DNA of 43,076 bases, taken from the NCBI GenBank assembly GCA_020446815.1, contig JAGRDY010000030.1, positions 1 to 43,076 on the forward strand, in the 5' to 3' direction. Every line of letters starts with the position of its first letter. Position 1 is the first letter of the stretch. The notes beneath the pieces are model-generated. The model did not search any database and was not told the DNA's origin. It saw nothing but the letters and a program-made list of their open reading frames with translations. This document shows, in pieces, positions 8,511 through 16,898 of the stretch. The stretch is from Paracoccaceae bacterium (GTDB lineage: Bacteria; Pseudomonadota; Alphaproteobacteria; Rhodobacterales; Rhodobacteraceae). The position numbers and the translations under genes are program-made.

Positions 8511-8888
8511 TTACTGCGGGTCGTAGTAGTGCTGTTCCAGAAGCAGGCAGCCTTCCTCGGTGCGGAAGGGCCCATGCGCGACATGCGGCGGCCGGACGCA
8601 GTAGGTGAACGGGCCGAACCGCTCGCCGCCCTCGGGGCCTTCGTTGCCGACCCACATGTCGCCTTTGATCACGAAGACCTCTTCCCAGTAGTCATGCTCG
8701 AAGGGGACGGTGGTGTAGGTGCCCGGCTCGAATTTCAAAAGCCGGGTCCAGCCGCCCTTGCGGTTTTTCATGTCGAGATGGCCGGACAGGACTTTCTGCT
8801 TGATCCCTGACGGGTAGCCCTTGGGCGTTTCCCAGCCGCTGTCCATGTCAAGCTGGTAGAATTCGCGGTGTTCCTTGTTGACGGCCAT
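8511..8888 (-). CDS. Small cupin-domain protein
   Basis: The 125-residue protein is a single cupin barrel. The first cupin motif reads PFEHDYWEEVFVIKGDMWVG, and the second contains RPPHVAHGPF, so the His/Glu/His metal ligands are present. It starts at an ATG with AGGAGA seven bases upstream. It is 10 bases downstream of the preA-like gene and 59 bases upstream of the amidase. Single-domain cupins of this type include ring-cleaving dioxygenases, isomerases, and non-catalytic binding proteins. In this setting an isomerase, a hydrolase or an oxygenase acting on a heterocycle intermediate are all possible; I cannot choose among them. Confidence 0.82.
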   Translation of the reverse strand: MAVNKEHREFYQLDMDSGWETPKGYPSGIKQKVLSGHLDMKNRKGGWTRLLKFEPGTYTTVPFEHDYWEEVFVIKGDMWVGNEGPEGGERFGPFTYCVRPPHVAHGPFRTEEGCLLLEQHYYDPQ

Positions 8889-8898
8889 GATCGTCTCC

Positions 8899-10239
8899 TT
8901 ACTCGGCAGGTTCCTTGTTGAACTTGGGGCTGTCGGCGCGGATGGTGTCCATGTTGTTGCGCCGGGTCTTGAACTTGTCCTTCTCGTAGACATCCGCCGG
9001 GATGTTGAAGAAACCGGCGTCGAGCTGGGCAGGCGAGGTTTCCTTCATCTCGATCGAATCGAACGGGCAGGCATCCATGCAAAGCTCGCAGCCGATGCAA
9101 TTGTCGGTATGCACCTCGACCGTGCCGTCCGGTGTCTGCGAAAGCGCCTCGTAAAAGCAGACCTGGATGCAGATGTTGCAGGTCGGGTTCTTGCAGGTGT
9201 CGTCGTTGATGACGGCGTGGATGCGGTTTTTCGAAAACTGTTCCGAATAGTCCTTCACCGACCGCTTCGAGGCAAGCCCGATCATCTCGTCGACGCTGGC
9301 ATAGCCCTTTTCGTCCATGAAGCTTTCGACGCCCTCGATGATCTTCGGCAGCCACTTGATGCCCTTGACCATCAGGATCGAGCCGACCTGGACGATGGTC
9401 GATCCGGCCATGATGAATTCGATCACGTCGCGGTGGTCGAAGATCCCGTTCGAGCCCGAGATCGGCATCCCGAGTTCCTCGTGGATGCGGTGCACCCAGC
9501 GCAGCGACAGCGGCTTGACCCAGGTGCCGCCGATACCGGCGGGGCCGCCGATGCGCGGCTGGCCGGTGTCAATGTCGACGACAAAGCCGGTATGGCGGTT
9601 GATCGCGGTGACACCCGCCGCGCCTGCCTCGCGCACCGCCTTGGCGATGGCCAACGGCTTGGACTGATCCGGCGTCAGCTTGACGACGACCGGAATATCC
9701 ACCGACTCGCAGACCTGGCGCGTGACCTCATGGGCCACTTCCGGCTCCTGCCCGATCATCGAGCCTCCATGCACGCCCGGCATCATCGCCGGATGCGGGC
9801 AGCCGAAATTCAGCTCCACCATCGGCAGGCCGCAATCCTCGATGGTGCGGCAGATATCCTTCCAGCCGTTGATGTCCTTGGCGCCCGCGCTGCCGATCAG
9901 ATGCGCGCCGCGCTCCGCCGCGTATTTCTGGGTTTCCTTCAGGTCGGGAATCCAGTCCTTGTAATAGGTGCTGGAATAGCCCGACCGGCTGTAGAAAACG
10001 AAATCACGCGCCGCCTTGCCGCGGATGATGTCGCCTTTCGAATTCATGACACAGTATTTCGAGTTCTGCGTCAGGCGCGCCATGTCATCGATATCGGTCA
10101 GCGTCTTGATGATCGCGCCGGATGCGCCCCCATCGAAGCACTGGCGCATGAGATCGGGGCTGTTGGTGGTTTCCAGAGAAGCGATGATCACGGGGTTTTT
10201 GAACTTCACTCCACAGAAGTCCACGCTCATGTCGGCCAT
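8899..10239 (-). CDS. PreA-like flavin and iron-sulfur reductase (dihydropyrimidine dehydrogenase family)
   Basis: Residues 1 to about 330 form a dihydroorotate-dehydrogenase-like FMN barrel containing ELNFGCPHP, KLTPDQSKP and AINRHTGFV. The C-terminal domain has two [4Fe-4S] sites: C349, C354, C357, C361 and C381, C384, C387, C391. About 54 residues follow the last cluster. The ATG has GGGAGG ten bases upstream. In the known NAD-dependent dihydropyrimidine dehydrogenase, PreA works with the NADH-accepting subunit PreT. No preT-like gene is present here. The nearby ferredoxin and ferredoxin reductase under the same operator may supply electrons instead; this is inference. The pyrimidine-binding loop differs from classic PreA (GVHGGSMIGQ where E. 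coli has AMGSDVGQ), so the substrate need not be uracil or thymine. Confidence 0.85.
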   Translation of the reverse strand: MADMSVDFCGVKFKNPVIIASLETTNSPDLMRQCFDGGASGAIIKTLTDIDDMARLTQNSKYCVMNSKGDIIRGKAARDFVFYSRSGYSSTYYKDWIPDLKETQKYAAERGAHLIGSAGAKDINGWKDICRTIEDCGLPMVELNFGCPHPAMMPGVHGGSMIGQEPEVAHEVTRQVCESVDIPVVVKLTPDQSKPLAIAKAVREAGAAGVTAINRHTGFVVDIDTGQPRIGGPAGIGGTWVKPLSLRWVHRIHEELGMPISGSNGIFDHRDVIEFIMAGSTIVQVGSILMVKGIKWLPKIIEGVESFMDEKGYASVDEMIGLASKRSVKDYSEQFSKNRIHAVINDDTCKNPTCNICIQVCFYEALSQTPDGTVEVHTDNCIGCELCMDACPFDSIEMKETSPAQLDAGFFNIPADVYEKDKFKTRRNNMDTIRADSPKFNKEPAE

Positions 10240-10291
10240 CTCGATCCTCCCGCACGATGTCAGGTTCCGGTTGTTCGCCATCCGGAATATT

Positions 10292-10323
10292 AGGTAGTAT
10301 ACTCCTTTTTTATTTCGCGGCAA
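10292..10323 (-). promoter_or_regulatory. Promoter with embedded operator, preA-like operon
   Basis: Read on the minus strand, -35 TTGCCG (10318-10323) is 16 bp from -10 TATACT (10296-10301). The -10 is within AGGAGTATACTACCT (10292-10306), identical to the ferredoxin-operon copy at 14 of 15 positions. It lies about 55 bp upstream of the preA-like start. The AT-rich spacer (AAATAAAAAA) stands out from the GC-rich surroundings. Confidence 0.7.
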
Positions 10324-10620
10324 GGTCTTTGATCCGCCCGGCTGGCCGCGCGTTTGATGATTGCTGTGCGTGTCCTGACCCGCCTTTCGGGTGCCCCTGC
10401 GCTTGCCGCTCAGGCGCCGACAGGTTTCGCCATTCTTGAAAACATATCCCGGCAGCGCCGGACCAGGCGGTCCGGGCTTGTGCGCGCAAAGGCGAAACGG
10501 GGTTTCAAGGTCAGGGCGCGGGGCGGTGCTCGCCGGTTCGGCGCTTGCCCTGGGCAAGGCGGGTCCGGTCCCTCGCCGGGGCCTTCCCGGTGCGACCGGC
10601 GATGAACGCCTGCCGCTGGG
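10324..10620. other. Intergenic stretch without recognisable gene
   Basis: This GC-rich spacer lies between the catabolic island promoter and the 3' end of radC. Open frames here are short, lack ribosome sites and show no family resemblance. I see no RNA gene or convincing terminator; it may be a boundary between the accessory island and the housekeeping region. Confidence 0.5.
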
Positions 10621-11382
10621 TCACAGATAGCCCGAGGAGCGAAAGCTGACCTCGCGCGATCCGCCGATGATCAGGTGATCGTGAAGCGTGATTCCCAGGG
10701 TATGGGCGGCATCCGATATCTGGCCGGTGACGATGATATCCTGCTCGGACGGCGTCGGATCGCCCGAAGGATGGTTATGCACCAGGATCAGGGCGCTGGC
10801 GTTGAGTTCGAGCGCCCGCTTGACCACCTCGCGCGGGTAGACGGGCACATGATCGACAGTGCCCCGCGCCTGTTCCTCATCGGCGATCAGCATGTTTTTC
10901 CGATCCAGGAACAGGATACGGAACTGTTCGGTTTCACGATTTGCCATCGTGGTGCGGCAGTAATCGACCAGCGCCGCCCAGGATGTCAGGGCGTGCCGCC
11001 CGAGAACCCGCGACTGCGCCAGCCGATGCGCCGAAGCCTCGACGATCTTCAGTTCCTGCACGACGGCATCGCCTACCCCGGCAACCTTGCTCAACCGCGA
11101 CACGGGCGCCGACAGGACATGGTTGAAATCGCCAAAGCAATCCAGAAGCCGCCGTGCCAGAGGTTTCACATCCTGACGCGGAATCGCCCTGAACAGGAGC
11201 AGCTCCAGCAGTTCATAGTCGGGCATGGCCGCCGCGCCGCCAGCCATGAAACGCGCACGCAGGCGTTTGCGATGTTCCTTGATGTAGGATGGCAGCCGCC
11301 CGACCGGCAGTGCCGATTCCGGCGCCTCATCGCCCGCGAAAAGCGACAACGGGGCTTCGTGGAAGGCGTGACTCGGGCTCAT
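10621..11382 (-). CDS. radC: RadC-family JAB-domain protein (UPF0758)
   Basis: The 253-residue product begins with a helix-hairpin-helix region (about 40-110, including VSRLSKVAGVGDAVVQELK) and ends with a JAB/MPN metalloprotease-like domain. The metal-binding motif HNHPSGDPTPSEQD starts at residue 202, giving H202, H204 and D215. The C-terminus HDHLIIGGSREVSFRSSGYL is family-typical. Despite the historical name, a role in DNA repair is not established for RadC, so function is best stated as unknown with a likely hydrolase or scaffold fold. It stands alone on its strand. Confidence 0.93.
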   Translation of the reverse strand: MSPSHAFHEAPLSLFAGDEAPESALPVGRLPSYIKEHRKRLRARFMAGGAAAMPDYELLELLLFRAIPRQDVKPLARRLLDCFGDFNHVLSAPVSRLSKVAGVGDAVVQELKIVEASAHRLAQSRVLGRHALTSWAALVDYCRTTMANRETEQFRILFLDRKNMLIADEEQARGTVDHVPVYPREVVKRALELNASALILVHNHPSGDPTPSEQDIIVTGQISDAAHTLGITLHDHLIIGGSREVSFRSSGYL

Positions 11383-11588
11383 CCGCCGATGATTTGCGCA
11401 ACAGGGTGAAGGAAGTGTTAAGGCGGTCCGGCAAACACCTGATCCTTCACATTTCCCCCTCAGCCCGAATCCCCCTCAGCCCGAAAACGCCGAAGGCGTG
11501 GCAGAGTTCGGGCGATTCAATTTTTTTGCCGAAACGCCATCATTCCGGCCCCGGCACGGGCAAGCGGCGCAACCCCTGGCAGGCGGTT
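11383..11588. repeat. Spacer with two-copy 16-bp repeat and a stem-loop
   Basis: Two adjacent near-identical 16-mers CCCCCTCAGCCCGAAW occupy 11455-11470 and 11471-11486. The second copy supplies the 5' arm of a compound hairpin: CCCGAA pairs with TTCGGG around an inner ACGCC-gaa-GGCGT stem. On the plus strand a run of seven T follows at about 11520-11527, which would suit a terminator, but no plus-strand gene precedes it. Confidence 0.45.
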
Positions 11589-12248
11589 TTACCAGCCCGG
11601 CGGCGGCGATCCAAGCTCGCCCGCCAGGTCTGCCAGATAACGGCGCATGGCGGCGGCGCGACCTTCGGCAAGGCGCTTTCCGGTGGCGGTCAGGAAGGTT
11701 TCCGGCAGCCGCAGCAGCTTGACGGCGAAATGATCCAGCGCGAAACGGCTGTCGTCCGCCGCCCGGCCGTGGGCAAAGGGGTCGTTCTGATCGAAAAGCG
11801 ACCGCCCCAGCGCGCCCGATACGGCAAAGCAGCGGGCGATGCCGATCGCCCCCAGCGCCTCCAGCCGGTCGGCGTCATGCAGCACCATCGCCTCTGGCGT
11901 TTGCGGCACCGTTTCGCCGGAAAAGCTGTGCGCCTCGATGGCATGGCGGGCCGCGGCGATCTCTGCCCGGCTCAGCCCGAGCGCCTCCAGCACCGGCCCC
12001 GCCGCGGTGGCCGACAGGGTCGCCGCCTGGGCGCGCTTGGGGTGATCCTTGGGCAAGGTGACAAGATCATGCAGATAGACCGCCGCGACAAGCACCCGCG
12101 ACGCCTCCATCCCCTCGCCATGGGCGATCGTCTCGGCATGGCGCCAGACCCGGTCGGCATGGGCAAGGTCATGGGCCGGATCACCCCCCTGGCCGGTTGC
12201 CTGCACCAGCGCGTCACGCAACGCCCCGCGCAGCGCGTCCAGCGTCAT
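11589..12248 (-). CDS. HD-domain phosphohydrolase, YedJ-like
   Basis: The 219-residue cytoplasmic protein has the HD metal-binding pattern: H in [13 protein letters not shown] near residue 28, the HD pair in [17 protein letters not shown] near residue 59, and the distal Asp in [18 protein letters not shown]. The whole layout, including [19 protein letters not shown], resembles E. coli YedJ and related predicted phosphohydrolases whose substrate is not known to me. Its start overlaps the aroC stop by four bases (ATGA), so it is translated with chorismate synthase. That linkage looks positional; nothing suggests a role in aromatic synthesis. Confidence 0.85.
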   Translation of the reverse strand: MTLDALRGALRDALVQATGQGGDPAHDLAHADRVWRHAETIAHGEGMEASRVLVAAVYLHDLVTLPKDHPKRAQAATLSATAAGPVLEALGLSRAEIAAARHAIEAHSFSGETVPQTPEAMVLHDADRLEALGAIGIARCFAVSGALGRSLFDQNDPFAHGRAADDSRFALDHFAVKLLRLPETFLTATGKRLAEGRAAAMRRYLADLAGELGSPPPGW

Positions 12249-13354
12249 TGCGCCCCGATCCTTCCGCCGCCGTCGCCGATCTGGCCGCGATGCAGCAGCA
12301 GGTGATCGAGCAGCACGCAGGCCATCATCGCTTCGCCCACCGGCACCGCGCGGATCCCCACGCAGGGGTCGTGGCGGCCCTTGGTGACGATCTCGGTCTC
12401 TTCGCCCGCAACCGTGATCGTGCGGCGCGGCGACAGGATGGAAGAGGTCGGCTTGACCGCAAAGCGCACCACCACATCCTGGCCCGAGGATATCCCCCCC
12501 AGAATGCCGCCGGCATGGTTGGAGCTGAAGCGGGGATTGCCGTCGTTGCCCATGAATATCTCGTCGGCATTGGCGGTGCCGGTCAGCGCCGCCGCCGCCA
12601 TCCCGGCGCCGATCTCGACGCCCTTGACGGCGTTGATCGACATCATCGCGGCGGCCAGATCGGCATCCAGCTTGCCGTAAACGGGTGCGCCCAGACCGGC
12701 GGGAACGCCTGAACCGGTAACCTCGATCACCGCGCCCGCCGAATTGCCCTCCCTGCGCAACCGGTCGAGATATTCGCCCCAGATGGCCGCCGATGCGGCG
12801 TCCGGGCACCAGAAGGGGTTTCGCTCCACCTCGGCCGGATCGAATTGGTCGCGGTCGGCCGCAAGCGGACCCATCTGCACCATGCAGCCGGTAATCGTCA
12901 TCGCCGGGGCAAGTGCCTTCAGCACCTCGCGCGCCACACCCCCCGCGGCGACCCGCGCCGCGGTTTCCCGCGCCGATGCGCGCCCGCCGCCGCGCGGATC
13001 GCGCAGCCCGTATTTGCGGAAATAGGTGATATCGGCATGTCCGGGGCGGAATTTCTGCGCGATGTCGCCATAATCCTTCGACCGCTGATCGGTGTTTTCG
13101 ATCATCAACTGGATCGGAGTGCCGGTGGTCCGGCCCTCGTAGACGCCCGACAGAATGCGCACCGCGTCGGCCTCGCGCCGCTGGGTCGTGTATTTGCTCT
13201 GCCCCGGTTTGCGCCGGTCGAGCCAGTGCTGGATCATCGCCGGTTCCAGCGCGACACCGGGCGGACAGCCGTCAACCGTCGCCCCCAGCGCCGGACCATG
13301 GCTTTCGCCCCAGGTCGTGACCCGAAAGAGGCGGCCGAAAGTGTTCAGGCTCAT
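12245..13354 (-). CDS. aroC: Chorismate synthase
   Basis: AroC converts 5-enolpyruvylshikimate-3-phosphate to chorismate, the last step of the shikimate pathway, using reduced FMN. The 369-residue product carries the family signatures: [18 protein letters not shown] near the start, the RPGHAD segment, the central [17 protein letters not shown], and the C-terminal [16 protein letters not shown]. Length is normal. The start [20 protein letters not shown] is the standard N-terminus; longer upstream frames lack support. The 150-bp region before it is the back side of the TPP riboswitch that serves the divergent thiamine operon. Confidence 0.96.
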   Translation of the reverse strand: MSLNTFGRLFRVTTWGESHGPALGATVDGCPPGVALEPAMIQHWLDRRKPGQSKYTTQRREADAVRILSGVYEGRTTGTPIQLMIENTDQRSKDYGDIAQKFRPGHADITYFRKYGLRDPRGGGRASARETAARVAAGGVAREVLKALAPAMTITGCMVQMGPLAADRDQFDPAEVERNPFWCPDAASAAIWGEYLDRLRREGNSAGAVIEVTGSGVPAGLGAPVYGKLDADLAAAMMSINAVKGVEIGAGMAAAALTGTANADEIFMGNDGNPRFSSNHAGGILGGISSGQDVVVRFAVKPTSSILSPRRTITVAGEETEIVTKGRHDPCVGIRAVPVGEAMMACVLLDHLLLHRGQIGDGGGRIGAQ

Positions 13355-13491
13355 CTGCGTTTCTCCGTTGGCGGCGGCGCTCCGCCCGCGGTCCGGCGCA
13401 ACGCTCTCTCCGGCGGCATAACGGCGCAGCGCGCCCCGCTCAAGGCTTTTCGCCTTGCGCCCGCGCGCCGCGGCGCTATGGTGCGCGCTAC

Positions 13492-13577
13492 CTCGGGGTG
13501 CTCTGGTCACAGGGCTGAGATGCGCGAAGCGAACCCGTTGAACCTGAACCGGTTAAGACCGGCGGAGGGAAGGTCCG
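13492..13577 (+). ncRNA. TPP riboswitch (THI element)
   Basis: The conserved elements are in order: GGGGTGC at the 5' side, the CTGAGA box (13515-13520), ACCCGTTGAACCTGAACCGG carrying the second THI box (from about 13533), GTTAAGACCGGCG, and the closing GGAGGGAAGG (13564-13573). It precedes the thiamine transporter by about 50 bases. Downstream, CATCTCC (13595-13601) can pair with GGAG-GATG at the thiB ribosome site (13617-13624), so control is probably at translation initiation: thiamine pyrophosphate bound means transporter off. The aptamer match is clear; the expression platform is my inference. Confidence 0.93.
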
Positions 13578-13628
13578 GCCATCGTGGCCACCGCCATCTC
13601 CGCCCGCCTGACCATTGGAGGATGAGAG

Positions 13629-14630
13629 ATGACCAAAACCGACTTCTCGGCCCTGATGATCGCGGGTTTTCTGGCAGCGGCGCCGCTGGCCGCACAGGAA
13701 AAGCCCGTTCTCAACGTCTACACCTATGACAGTTTCGTTTCCGAATGGGGCCCCGGCCCGGCGGTCGAGACCGCGTTCGAGGCGGTCTGCGGCTGCGATC
13801 TGCGCTTCACCAGCGCGGGCGACGGGGCCGCGCTTCTGGCGCGTGTGCTGCTAGAAGGTGCCGGCACCGAGGCAGATGTGGTGCTCGGGCTGGACACCAA
13901 TCTGACCGCCGCCGCCGCCGAAAGCGGCATTTTCACGAATCACGCCCTCGGGCCGGTCGCGTTCGACCTGCCCGTCGACTGGGATGACCCGGTCTTCGTA
14001 CCCTATGACTGGGGCTATTTTGCCATGGTCTATGACAAGACCAAAACAGCTTCTGTTCCGGCGGATTTCAAAGCCCTGGCGGCCTCCGACCTGAAGATCA
14101 TCATCGAGGATCCGCGCGCCTCCACCCCCGGCCTCGGCCTGCTCTTGTGGGTGAAGGCGGCCTACGGGGACCGGGCGGGCGACATCTGGGCGGCGCTGGC
14201 CGACAACATCGTCACCGTGACCCCCGGCTGGTCCGAGGCTTACGGGCTGTTTCTCAAGGGCGAGGCGGACATGGTGCTGTCCTACACCACGTCCCCTGCC
14301 TATCATCTCATCGCCGAAGATGATGACAGCAAGGCAGCCGCGGCATTCAGCGAAGGCCATTACCTGCAGGTCGAGGTGGCGGCGCGCGTGGCCGCGTCCG
14401 ATCAGGGCGATCTGGCCGAACGGTTCCTGGCCTTCATGATCTCGCCCGCGTTCCAGAGCATCATCCCCGAAACCAACTGGATGTACCCCGCGGTGATCCC
14501 GCCGGGCGGATTGCCAAAGGGGTTTGAAACCCTGATCACCCCCCGAAAGGCGCTGATCTTTCCGGCGGACGAGGCCCGCAAGGCCCGCAAGGAAGCATTG
14601 GCCGAATGGCTCGCCGCGCTCTCCCGATAG
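13629..14630 (+). CDS. thiB: Thiamine ABC transporter, periplasmic binding protein
   Basis: The 333-residue product has a signal peptide (residues 1 to about 22, cleavage near APLAAQ) and a type 2 periplasmic binding fold. Family sequences include LNVYTYDSFVSEWGPGP, EADVVLGLDTNL, FVPYDWGYFAMVYDK and the late ETNWMYP. It captures thiamine, TMP or TPP in the periplasm and delivers it to ThiP. GGAGGA seven bases upstream sets the start. The TPP riboswitch upstream and the thiP and thiQ genes downstream confirm the assignment. Its 3' end overlaps thiP by 25 bases. Confidence 0.95.
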   Translation: MTKTDFSALMIAGFLAAAPLAAQEKPVLNVYTYDSFVSEWGPGPAVETAFEAVCGCDLRFTSAGDGAALLARVLLEGAGTEADVVLGLDTNLTAAAAESGIFTNHALGPVAFDLPVDWDDPVFVPYDWGYFAMVYDKTKTASVPADFKALAASDLKIIIEDPRASTPGLGLLLWVKAAYGDRAGDIWAALADNIVTVTPGWSEAYGLFLKGEADMVLSYTTSPAYHLIAEDDDSKAAAAFSEGHYLQVEVAARVAASDQGDLAERFLAFMISPAFQSIIPETNWMYPAVIPPGGLPKGFETLITPRKALIFPADEARKARKEALAEWLAALSR

Positions 14631-16180
14631 GTCCGGCCGGTTGGCTGGGCGCGGGGTCGGCATCGCTGGTCCTCGCGCTCAGCTTCGGCACGCTCGGCGC
14701 GGTGCTGGCGCGATCCGGGGGCTGGGGCGTGCTTGGCCCGGCCGACTGGGCGGCGGTCCGCTTTACCATCACACAGGCGCTGGTTTCGGCGGCGCTGTCG
14801 GTCCTTCTGGCGGTGCCCGCCGCCCGTGCGCTGGCACGCCGGCAGTTCCGCGGCCGCGGGCTGTTGATCACGCTGCTGGGCGCGCCCTTCATCCTGCCGG
14901 TGATCGTGGCGGTGATGGGGCTGCTGGCGGTATTCGGCCGATCCGGCCTGTTGAACGGCGCGCTGGGGGCGCTCGGGGTGGCGCCCGTCTCCATCTACGG
15001 GTTTCAGGGCGTGGTTCTGGCGCATGTCTTTTTCAACCTGCCGCTGGCGGTGCGGCTCATCCTGCAAGGCTGGCTGGCGATTCCGGCCGAACGCTTCCGC
15101 CTGGCCGCCGCCCTCGGCATGGGCCCGCCCGAGATCGCCCGCTTCCTCGAACGGCCCATGCTGAAGGAAACCCTGCCCGGAGCCTTTCTGGCGATCTTTC
15201 TCATCTGCCTGACCAGCTTCGCCGTCGCCCTGACGCTTGGCGGCGGACCGGGGGCGACAACCATCGAACTGGCCATCTATCAGGCCTTTCGCTTCGATTT
15301 CGACCTAGGCCGGGCGGCGACGCTGGCGCTGGCGCAATTTGCCATCTGCATCGCCGCGGCCCTCGCCGCGCTGCGCCTGGCCACGCCGTCGGGCTTCGGC
15401 GCGGGGCTCGACCGGCGGGCGCGCGTGCAATGGGGCGCGGACGGTGCGGCGCTACGCATCGCCGACGCGCTGATCCTGACGCTCCTGTCGCTGTTCCTGC
15501 TGGCCCCGCTCTGCGCGGTGCTGGCCGCGGGTCTGCCCAATCTGGGCGGCCTGACAGCCCCGGTATGGTTCGCGGCACTGCGGTCGCTGGGCGTGGCGCT
15601 CGCATCGACGCTGGTGGCGCTGCTGCTGGCCCTCTGCCTGGCGCTCGGCATCGTCAGACTCGGCGGCGGGCGCGGGCGTGCCCTTGAAACCATCGGCATG
15701 CTGGCGCTTGCCGCCTCGCCGCTGGTGATCGGCACCGGGCTGTTCATCCTCGCCCGCCCGTTTGCCAATCCGGCCACGCTGGCCCTGCCGGTCACGACGC
15801 TGGTCAATGCGGTGATGGCGCTGCCCTTCGCGCTGCGCGCGCTGCTGCCGGCGGTGCGCGACGAAGACGAAGGCTACGGCCACCTCGCCGAAGCCCTCGG
15901 CATGCGCGGCCTCACCCGGCTCAGACTGGTCACCCTGCCGCGGCTGCGCCGCCCGCTGGGCTTTGCCGCCGGGCTGGCGGCGGCAATGTCGATGGGCGAT
16001 CTCGGGGTCATCGCGCTCTTTGCCGACCCCGGCCACGCGACCCTGCCCTTGCAGCTCTACCGGCTGATGGCGGCCTACAAAATGGGCGATGCCGCCGGCG
16101 CGGCGGTGCTGTTGATGGCGCTCAGCCTCATGCTTTTCTGGCTTTTCGACCGCGGGGGGCGCGTCGATGCTGACGCTTGA
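14606..16180 (+). CDS. thiP: Thiamine ABC transporter, fused permease
   Basis: This 524-residue membrane protein has two tandem binding-protein-dependent permease domains, roughly residues 45-250 and 290-515, and about 12 hydrophobic segments. Each half contains an EAA-type loop: one around FRLAAALGMGPPEIARFLERP and one around YGHLAEALGMRGLTRLRL. The fused two-domain form is normal for ThiP. The start lies inside the end of thiB in another frame, and the stop overlaps the thiQ start by 14 bases, so the three genes are tightly coupled. It forms the inner-membrane channel for thiamine. Confidence 0.93.
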   Translation: MARRALPIGPAGWLGAGSASLVLALSFGTLGAVLARSGGWGVLGPADWAAVRFTITQALVSAALSVLLAVPAARALARRQFRGRGLLITLLGAPFILPVIVAVMGLLAVFGRSGLLNGALGALGVAPVSIYGFQGVVLAHVFFNLPLAVRLILQGWLAIPAERFRLAAALGMGPPEIARFLERPMLKETLPGAFLAIFLICLTSFAVALTLGGGPGATTIELAIYQAFRFDFDLGRAATLALAQFAICIAAALAALRLATPSGFGAGLDRRARVQWGADGAALRIADALILTLLSLFLLAPLCAVLAAGLPNLGGLTAPVWFAALRSLGVALASTLVALLLALCLALGIVRLGGGRGRALETIGMLALAASPLVIGTGLFILARPFANPATLALPVTTLVNAVMALPFALRALLPAVRDEDEGYGHLAEALGMRGLTRLRLVTLPRLRRPLGFAAGLAAAMSMGDLGVIALFADPGHATLPLQLYRLMAAYKMGDAAGAAVLLMALSLMLFWLFDRGGRVDADA

Positions 16181-16898
16181 ACGGCTGGAAATCACCCAGG
16201 AGGCATTTCACCTCACCGCCGATTTCTCGATAACGCCCGGCGCCCGTGTGGCGATCATCGGCCCCTCGGGGGCCGGCAAATCCACCCTGCTCGCGGCCAT
16301 CGCCGGGTTCGTCGAACCGAGCGCCGGCCGGATTCTGTGGCAGGGGCGCGACCTGGGCCCGCTGGCGCCCGGCAAAAGACCGCTGTCGATCCTCTTTCAG
16401 GATCAGAACCTGTTTCCCCATCTCACCGCCGCCCAGAATGCCGGGCTCGGCCTCAGATGCGATTTGCGCCTCTCGCCGGCCGAGATGCGCGACGTCGGCA
16501 CCGCGCTGGAACGGGTCGGCCTGGCGGGCCTTGCGGCGCGCAAACCCGCAACGCTTTCAGGTGGCCAGCAAACCCGCGTGGCGCTCGCCCGCACCCTGCT
16601 CCAGGCCCGCCCGCTGATGCTGCTCGATGAACCTTTCGCCGCCCTCGGCCCGGCGATGAAAGCCGAAATGCTCGACCTGCTGGCGGCATTGGCCGCCGAA
16701 ACCGGCGCCACGGTGCTGATGGTCAGCCATGACCCCGGCGATGCCTTGCGCATCGCCGACCAGACCATCCTGCTAGCTGGCGGCCTGGCCCGCGCCCCGC
16801 AACCCACCGGCGCCCTTTTCGCGGCCCCGCCGGCAGAACTCGCCGCCTATCTCGGAACCCCGGGAACCCGCCCCCAGCGCGGCCCCCACAAACCCTGA
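16167..16898 (+). CDS. thiQ: Thiamine ABC transporter, ATP-binding protein
   Basis: The 243-residue ATPase has a Walker A motif GPSGAGKST (residues 32-40), the Q-loop FQDQNLFPHL, the ABC signature LSGGQQTRVALAR, Walker B LMLLDEPFAALGP and the switch His in MVSHDPGD. It energises thiamine uptake through ThiP. The assignment to thiamine rests on the operon and riboswitch. The C-terminal tail beyond the ATPase core is short and Pro-rich. No further gene follows in the operon. Confidence 0.95.
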   Translation: MLTLERLEITQEAFHLTADFSITPGARVAIIGPSGAGKSTLLAAIAGFVEPSAGRILWQGRDLGPLAPGKRPLSILFQDQNLFPHLTAAQNAGLGLRCDLRLSPAEMRDVGTALERVGLAGLAARKPATLSGGQQTRVALARTLLQARPLMLLDEPFAALGPAMKAEMLDLLAALAAETGATVLMVSHDPGDALRIADQTILLAGGLARAPQPTGALFAAPPAELAAYLGTPGTRPQRGPHKP

